NCBI GenBank assembly: GCA_905250075.1
Contig: CAJNOP010000539.1
Span: 62,001-126,000, forward strand
Direction: 5' to 3'
Source of the DNA: Rotaria sp. Silwood1
Lineage: Eukaryota; Rotifera; Eurotatoria; Philodinida; Philodinidae
Length of the DNA stretch: 64,000 nucleotides
The notes under the pieces are model-generated. The model was not told the origin of the DNA, did not search any database, and saw only the letters and a program-made list of their open reading frames with translations. The stretch's first letter is position 1. Every line of letters starts with the position of its first letter. Below, piece by piece: positions 60,938 through 64,000 of this stretch. Made by a program: the position numbers and the translations under genes.

Positions 60938-61831
60938 ACGGAAACAGTCTTCTCAATCAAAGACAACAATCACTAAATGTATCTTTTTTAATAATAAACT
61001 CGTTTTTTTTCAATGCGTTTCGAATATCGAAAGCCATAGAGTTCATGTAATTCTAATACATGTATTAGAATTTTTAAAAAAATACATATTTAATGCTAAT
61101 AGCTTGACATTAATTACTTCTAATGCGGTATCCCTCATTTTTACGAAAGTGAATACTTTTGGTAAAAATGAATTCGATATAATTGAACTTAATTTCAACA
61201 TTAATAGAGACCATTGTTTATATTAAAGAATATTTATCAAATAGAAGTACAAAATTTTTGCATTGAGAGAAGCATTTAAAGTAATGTGCTCTTTTCATTT
61301 TATAAGTTTTATTTTTTGGACTAAACTAGACAATAATAGAGTTTCTGAATTTGACGACTAGCTATGGGTTATTGAAGATAAAAACTGAATGATTACACTT
61401 AATTTAAACTTGTTAAAGTCTGACTTATGAGTATTATTTTAATTTGAGAGGAAATATAAAAGACAATAACAAGCGATTGTAAAACCAAAAGCTAAAAAAA
61501 AAATAAACGCAGTCTCTGTGAAGGTCAAATTCATGACTTGCACGATATTAGCATGACGCTCTAACTGGTATAGTTAAGCGGCAGCATTTGTTTCTATTTT
61601 CACATTGGTTATCAATGTTTACACTAGGCAAAGATTCATAAAGAATAATTTTTCGTAAAATTATACAAAATTTTCAATATTTTTATTTATATATATACAA
61701 ATCACTTTTTTAAAACAAAAAAATATTCACAAAATTAAAATGGAAAGGCTGTAAAATCACTATCTGACACAAAAATTATATACATTAAAAAGATACAATG
61801 GGTTTTCATATATATATATATGACAATGTAT
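60938..61831. other. Intergenic between RBR gene and HDHD5, no gene
   Basis: AT-rich sequence. It holds the 3' ends of two convergent genes; the open frame at 60924-61226 is out of frame with the RBR gene and has no motif. Confidence 0.5.
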
Positions 61832-63303
61832 CTAACAATTGACAATCCATTGCCATGCTTCCTTTAGAATAATATATTTAACAGCTTCAAAAACATCAAG
61901 TTTAATTGTTGTTGGTACTTTCCATGGATTTTTACCATCAAGTTTTTGTTTATTTGGTTCATAAACACCTGTACATACTAGAATTGATTCACACGAGGTT
62001 GCACTTAAAAAGCTCGAATCCGATAATAAACTATAACCACTAATACTTGTTCTTAAATTCATTGCTTGTTGTAATAAATGATTATACATATTTGCACCTA
62101 CAATATCAACATCTGGATTATCTCCAATAAAATAAACTTTTTCAATTTTTGGTTGACCATTAGCTAATGCTATTTGATTAGCTATTGTTTCAGCATATTG
62201 ATATGATATTTCAAATGGTTTACCAACAAATGCTGTATATTTAAGATCATTTCCACTTATACCCTATATAGAAAATAAAAACAAAAGTTCATAGAATTTT
62301 TTTTTAAATAGATGAAAACAATGATTTACTTTATATAATGTTTCTAAACAAGTAAGAAAAGCACCATGACCAAAACGTGGTAAATCTGCAGCAGCTTTAA
62401 ATACAAGATCTCTGTTACAAGCAATGATAGGTATATGATCATGTTTAGTATTTGAATCATCTGGTACAATAGCAGGATTACCATCAGTTAAAAGAAGATC
62501 AATAAGAACTTGTAATGATCTTTCCCAATGAGTAGGTTCACCAAGTAAAACAATAGCTTTAAAAAAAACGATAACAATGAAAATATTGATAAGAAGAACA
62601 AAACGAGTATCTACCTTCAATAGGACGAAAATTTTCATCATGAACAAGACCTTGAGTACTAACCATTTCACTCTATAATACATAATAAATATAAACTAAA
62701 AAGGAACTTTTTTTTCTTAGTGATTTACCAATCTAACCCGATTCATATGATCAATCATATCTAATTCTGGAAATGCTTCACAAACTTTTTCAATTGTTGT
62801 TATACTTTTAAAACCGATCCTATTTGTAAAAAAAATTGAATAAATAAGATTTAGAAGTAAATCAAAGAAAAATCTATACATTCGAGCAATATCTTCAGCT
62901 TGACCTTGTCCAGAAACAAGAACATGTTTATTATGAAAATTAGTTAATGTACGCATTGGTGTTTGAGCAAGAATAACTTGTTCAGGATGAATCTATATTT
63001 AAATATATGTATATGATTAAGAAAATCGTATAAAAACATGAGAAAGATTAACTTACAGTTACTCCAAGTACTGCTGATAATTGTTTAGCCTTATCTGATT
63101 CGAGCATACATGTATTTGAAACAAATACAACAGGTACATTGAGTTGAATCAATGTTTGTATTGCTGGTTTAGCAACTGTGATAAAATTTGGACCTTTTGT
63201 AATAACACCATCAATATCAAAGAAACATGCAAAGTTCGGCTATTAAAAGAAAGATGTATCAATAAAAATAAATGGATTCAAATATTTATCTTACAGTTCT
63301 CAT
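61832..63303 (-). CDS. HDHD5: HAD hydrolase, HDHD5/CECR5 family
   Basis: Haloacid-dehalogenase superfamily hydrolase of class IIA; animal HDHD5 is mitochondrial and its substrate is not settled. Seven exons on the minus strand: 63303-63295, 63239-63057, 62992-62880, 62819-62729, 62672-62615, 62556-62330, 62263-61832. They give 370 aa with closed phases. Motif I, with nucleophile and general acid Asp, is FFDIDGVITKG; motif II is FVSNTC; the Lys is in FVGKP; motif IV is YFIGDNPDVDIVGAN. Family blocks are IHPEQVILAQTPMRTL, VLVSGQGQAEDIA, VLLGEPTHWERSLQ, LPRFGHGAF and PWKVPTTIKLDVFEAV. The first coding exon is only three codons (Met-Arg-Thr), so no mitochondrial leader is seen; a longer first exon upstream may have been missed. 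The fourth exon joins as CGA-AT|G, giving Arg-Met-Ile. Confidence 0.92.
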
Positions 63304-64000
63304 GGTAAAGATTCTTTGTATTAGTAAACACTCGCTAGTTTTGTTTGAAGAAACAAATTTCTAATAAACAATTTTTTTTCTGAGCAAAACTAAGCAGATC
63401 GCCAGTATTTATATACCTGTGTGGATAACAGAAAAAAGGCACGAAAGCGATCAGCCTGTGATACCATTCCTTACATACTAAATTTCGTTGTTTAATTTTG
63501 TTCATGTGATCAGTTTGTGTTGTTCTCTAATCGGATGATATTTGTGTTCTTGCTAAGAACATACATTCACTGAATGATATTATGCTGTTATTGGTACATT
63601 CTTCTCTTTTCGTTCGTTCTAGAATGTCATGCTGTTAGTAGTGATAGTGGAGAGGTAAAGAGCGAAGTGCGTAGTATTTCTTTTTCTATTCTGTTGTAAG
63701 ACCCAGGCAAGGACAAATTGTTTACGCTGTTCTTTTTATACATAGAGGCTACGCGTGTCTATAATATCGTAGGTCTATTTCTATCTGAATGTACTAAAAG
63801 CACAGGAAATTCCAAAGATTAATAACCACGCCTTCAGTAAACGTTGAACTCATGCCAGCAAATACGTCAATTCTATTACATAAATGTTTTTGTTGTGTGA
63901 TCGTTCAAGGAAAGAGCAAATCTATTCAATCGATTTATCTGTCATTTTCTCTCTTTTTTTTACTTAATCTTGTTATTTGTTTACTTTATATCAAGTACAT
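63304..64000. other. Upstream region of HDHD5
   Basis: No coding feature recognised; it should contain the HDHD5 promoter on the minus strand and perhaps an untranslated or leader-encoding first exon. Confidence 0.4.

Noticed and set aside
61550-61590. A tRNA-like stretch (GACGCTCTAACTGGTATAGTTAAG)
   Set aside because: No convincing A-box/B-box pair or cloverleaf could be traced; no tRNA was found anywhere in the window.
1-64000. Spliced-leader RNA genes, CRISPR arrays, rRNA
   Set aside because: I looked for the bdelloid spliced-leader sequence as I remember it, for regularly spaced repeats and for rRNA-like blocks, and saw none.

Overview
The window looks like nuclear DNA from a bdelloid rotifer (Rotaria/Adineta type). 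It is very AT-rich, most introns are 50-70 nt GT-AG introns, and the genes are animal genes (striatin, sialin-like SLC17, HDHD5, archaemetzincin). It also carries rhodopsin-like receptors and LDLa/EGF/7TM and pentapeptide-repeat families that I associate with bdelloids, a bacterial-type monooxygenase, and TGTGGG-like repeats matching, from memory, the bdelloid telomere unit. The assignment is inference; no marker gene is present.

Left part (1-31.6 kb) is gene-poor and accessory in character. It holds two intronless paralogous GPCR genes (3598-4575 and 27456-28433), a decayed LDLa/EGF/7TM receptor pseudogene (5325-8280, minus) that ends against an inverted block of TGTGGG-like repeats (8285-8494), and a decayed membrane pentapeptide-repeat pseudogene (12600-14680, minus). 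A 1.2-kb hAT-like element with 8-bp target duplication (10684-11889), a 179-bp hAT MITE, a 465-bp palindrome, short tandem arrays and one small two-exon gene (62 aa, 17655-17843) are also there. Most of the rest is AT-rich sequence in which I see nothing coding.

Middle (31.6-45.2 kb) is a compact plus-strand gene run: striatin (15 exons, 767 aa, all phases close), a Ser/Tyr/Arg-rich low-complexity protein (4 exons, 344 aa) and a sialin-like SLC17 transporter (9 exons, 495 aa). The only two long striatin introns (2.77 and 2.54 kb) each carry a palindromic element of one family flanked by TAA/TTA, as in PIF/Harbinger.

Right part (45.2-64 kb): a membrane-anchored amidase (6 exons, 580 aa) faces a single-exon trimethylamine-monooxygenase-like FMO tail to tail. 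After 4.5 kb with two further palindromes come an archaemetzincin (4 exons), a decayed fragment, a compact RBR-type E3 ligase (2 exons) and, on the minus strand, HDHD5 (7 exons). I see no operon-like pathway. The main themes are scaffold/signalling and housekeeping genes next to probable acquired enzymes, and a left arm rich in receptor duplicates, pseudogenes and DNA transposons. All exon models are by eye; no transcript data were available.
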